Assembly: GCF_000730605.1 (NCBI RefSeq)
Contig: NZ_BBIS01000010.1
Coordinates: 1 to 64,000 of the forward strand
Length of the DNA: 64,000 nt
Origin: Pseudomonas monteilii NBRC 103158 = DSM 14164
GTDB lineage: Bacteria; Pseudomonadota; Gammaproteobacteria; Pseudomonadales; Pseudomonadaceae
Reading direction: 5' to 3'
The notes below the pieces were generated by a model that saw only the letters and a list, made by a program, of their open reading frames with translations, made no database searches and was not told the DNA's origin. The translations under genes and the position numbers were made by a program. Of this stretch, positions 62,186 to 64,000 are shown piece by piece. Every line of letters starts with the position of its first letter. Position 1 is the first letter of the stretch.

Positions 62186-62932
62186 ATGGCTGGTCATTCC
62201 AAGTGGGCGAACATCAAGCACCGCAAAGAGCGCCAGGATGCCAAGAGAGGCAAGATCTTCACCAAGTGGATCCGCGAACTGACCGTTGCGGCCAAGCAAG
62301 GCGGTGCTGACCCGGCATCCAACCCCCGCCTGCGTCTGGCGCTGGACAAGGCGCTGGGCGCCAACATGAGCCGCGACATCATCGATCGCGCCGTGGCTCG
62401 GGGGGCCGGCACCAACGAAAGCGATAACGTCGAAGAGCTCAGCTATGAAGGTTACGGCCCGGGCGGCGTGGCGATCATGGTCGAAGCCATGACCGACAAC
62501 CGCAACCGTACTGCCGCCGCCGTGCGTCATGCCTTCACCAAGTGTGGTGGCAACCTGGGTACCGACGGTTCGGTGGCCTACCTGTTCGAGCGCAAAGGCC
62601 AGATCAGCTTTGCGCCGGGCGTGGACGAAGACGCGTTGATGGAAGCAGCGATGGAGGCTGATGCCGACGACGTTGTGGCCAACGACGACGGCTCGTTCGA
62701 CGTCTTCACCTCGTTCAACAGCTTCTATGCCGTGCGCAACGCCCTGGAAGAGGCGGGTTTCAAGGCTGCTGACGCAGAAATCGTCATGCAGCCAACCACC
62801 AGCGCCGAGCTCGATCAGGAGGGTGCCGAAAAGGTGCTCAAGCTGATCGACATGCTCGAAGACCTGGATGACGTGCAAAACGTGTACTCCAATGCCCAGA
62901 TTTCCGATGAGATCATGGAAAACCTCGGCTAA
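62186..62932 (+). CDS. yebC: YebC/PmpR-family protein
   Basis: A 248-residue member: [19 protein letters not shown] at the N-terminus, [18 protein letters not shown], and [23 protein letters not shown] [20 protein letters not shown]. Now viewed as a ribosome-associated factor helping translation of difficult motifs, and PmpR in P. aeruginosa also represses transcription. In the conserved position between aspS and ruvC. A small REP-like stem (62077-62110 region) precedes it. Confidence 0.95.
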   Translation: MAGHSKWANIKHRKERQDAKRGKIFTKWIRELTVAAKQGGADPASNPRLRLALDKALGANMSRDIIDRAVARGAGTNESDNVEELSYEGYGPGGVAIMVEAMTDNRNRTAAAVRHAFTKCGGNLGTDGSVAYLFERKGQISFAPGVDEDALMEAAMEADADDVVANDDGSFDVFTSFNSFYAVRNALEEAGFKAADAEIVMQPTTSAELDQEGAEKVLKLIDMLEDLDDVQNVYSNAQISDEIMENLG

Positions 62933-62959
62933 GGTTCTTTCGTTGGCCTTGATGGCCTA

Positions 62960-63023
62960 TTCGCGGGCAAGCCCGCTCCCACAGGGGCCGTGCGGTCTTT
63001 GTGGGAGCGGGCTTGCCCGCGAA
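62960..63023. repeat. Inverted REP pair (BIME-like)
   Basis: TTCGCGGGCAAGCCCGCTCC-type unit at 62960-62983 and its reverse complement at 63000-63023, ending 31 bp before ruvC. It is a second REP class (CGGGCAAGCCCGCTCCCACA) unlike the GGCCTCTTCGC class elsewhere in the window. Confidence 0.85.
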
Positions 63024-63054
63024 AGGGCCGGTACATTTTGAACAAACAGGCACT

Positions 63055-63579
63055 ATGACTCTGATTCTTGGTATCGACCCCGGCTCACGCATCACCGGCT
63101 ATGGCGTGGTACGCCAAACCGCCCGTGGTTGCGAGTACGTGGCGTCGGGCTGTATCCGCACCGGCAGCGGCGAGTTGCACGAGCGGTTGCAGATCGTTTT
63201 TCGTGGTGTCAGTGAGATCATCGCTCAGCACGGCCCGGTGACCATGGGCATTGAGCGGGTGTTCATGGCCCGTAACGCCGACTCGGCGCTAAAGCTCGGC
63301 CAGGCCCGCGGAGCGGCGATCGTCGCGGCCGCCGAAGCCGGCCTGGAAATCGCCGAGTACAGCGCCACCCAGGTCAAGCAGGCCGTAGCCGGCACCGGTG
63401 GAGCCAACAAGGAACAGGTGATGATGATGGTCATGCACCTGCTGAAATTGACGCAAAAGCCGCAGATCGACGCCTCCGACGCGCTGGCCATCGCCTTGTG
63501 CCATGCCCATACCCGTTCGAGCCTGGTGCCGCACGGCCTGAGCACGGCACGGCGACGTGGCGGGCGCTTGCGTCTGTAG
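63055..63579 (+). CDS. ruvC: Holliday junction resolvase RuvC
   Basis: A 174-residue endonuclease. Catalytic acidic residues: Asp in [15 protein letters not shown] (near 7), Glu in [11 protein letters not shown] (near 67), and the pair in [16 protein letters not shown] (near 140). Start ATG 63055 gives standard length. Acts with RuvAB on recombination junctions; ruvA follows. Confidence 0.96.
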   Translation: MTLILGIDPGSRITGYGVVRQTARGCEYVASGCIRTGSGELHERLQIVFRGVSEIIAQHGPVTMGIERVFMARNADSALKLGQARGAAIVAAAEAGLEIAEYSATQVKQAVAGTGGANKEQVMMMVMHLLKLTQKPQIDASDALAIALCHAHTRSSLVPHGLSTARRRGGRLRL

Positions 63580-63688
63580 GCGCTTCATGCGCTGATACAC
63601 ATTTTGTTCGGGTGATGCGTTCACCCGCTGCATTTGCTGATAGGGTTGAGCGGTCTTTGACCGGCTCCCCGAGAGGAAGGATCGGAAC

Positions 63689-64000
63689 GTGATTGGACGT
63701 TTGCGCGGCACCTTGGCGGAAAAACAGCCGCCGCACCTGATTATCGACGTCAACGGCGTGGGGTACGAACTGGAAGTTCCCATGACCACGCTGTACCGTC
63801 TGCCCAAGGTGGGCGAAAGCGTCACCGTGCATACTCATTTGGTGGTGCGCGAAGATGCTCACTTGCTATACGGCTTTGCCGAAAAGCGCGAGCGCGAGCT
63901 GTTCCGGGAACTCATCCGTCTCAACGGCGTGGGCCCGAAGCTGGCATTGGCGCTGATGTCCGGCCTGGAAGTCGACGAACTGGTGCGTTGCGTGCAAGCC
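63689..64000 (+). CDS. ruvA: Holliday junction branch-migration protein RuvA (5' part)
   Basis: GTG start with GAGAGGAAGG upstream. The first 104 codons lie in the window and the frame runs off the edge. N-terminal OB fold: [20 protein letters not shown], then [19 protein letters not shown] and the first HhH ([15 protein letters not shown]). About half of the protein (usually about 200 residues). Confidence 0.95.
   Translation, partial: MIGRLRGTLAEKQPPHLIIDVNGVGYELEVPMTTLYRLPKVGESVTVHTHLVVREDAHLLYGFAEKRERELFRELIRLNGVGPKLALALMSGLEVDELVRCVQA

Overview
The window looks like a chromosomal segment of a fluorescent pseudomonad, most likely of the Pseudomonas putida group. The evidence is high G+C coding sequence, REP-type palindromes with the core GCCGGCCTCTTCGCGGG between genes, a 268-residue uronate dehydrogenase, oprH-phoP-phoQ, two OprD-family porins, and the order aspS-yebC-ruvC-ruvA. 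No prophage, integrase, transposase, CRISPR array or rRNA gene was seen.

Layout. (1) 180-1823: a thiamine-diphosphate acetolactate synthase-like enzyme. (2) 1970-7100: an accessory cluster of an amide-forming flavin monooxygenase, a nitrilase-fold amidase, a duplicated membrane protein and an asparaginase-like amidase. (3) 7192-11722: a YecA/YgfB-type protein, a GST, a PNPOx-FNR-ferredoxin fusion and a LysR regulator. (4) 11880-21126: a hexuronate uptake and oxidation locus (MFS transporter, epimerase, EamA exporter, TRAP transporter, lactonase, uronate dehydrogenase, OprD porin). Its three transcription units share a 13-bp operator-like motif and A-rich Crc/Hfq-like motifs at their start codons. 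(5) 21727-22243: a RelBE toxin-antitoxin pair. (6) 22357-27204: nrdB, a 43-codon basic protein and nrdA, with NrdR and DnaA boxes far upstream of nrdA. (7) 27953-38835: an RstAB-like two-component pair, a phosphopantetheinyl transferase, a dienelactone hydrolase, oprH-phoPQ with a four-repeat PhoP site, sigma-54-dependent dctA, trmO and small conserved genes. (8) 39033-42979: an unusual four-gene secreted/envelope cluster with Gly/His-rich and Glu-Lys-Val repeat proteins. (9) 43037-50482: rimO, kup, and an mprF/VirJ-like hydrolase operon for aminoacyl-phosphatidylglycerol. (10) 50745-51243: three tandem initiator tRNA genes, each a complete promoter-gene-terminator unit. (11) 51458-64000: SOS-controlled dinB, a lipoprotein, proS, an OprD porin, a HIT protein, slyX, a membrane-fused cold-shock protein, a Dps-like ferritin, an RHH protein, an FmdB zinc ribbon, aspS, yebC, ruvC and the start of ruvA.

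The two best candidates for undescribed biology are the amide cluster (1970-7100) and the repeat-protein envelope cluster (39033-42979). The regulatory layer is unusually readable: hexuronate operators, PhoP, NrdR, DnaA, sigma-54, LexA and RelB sites can all be read directly. All functional assignments come from sequence reading and remembered family features; no database search was run.
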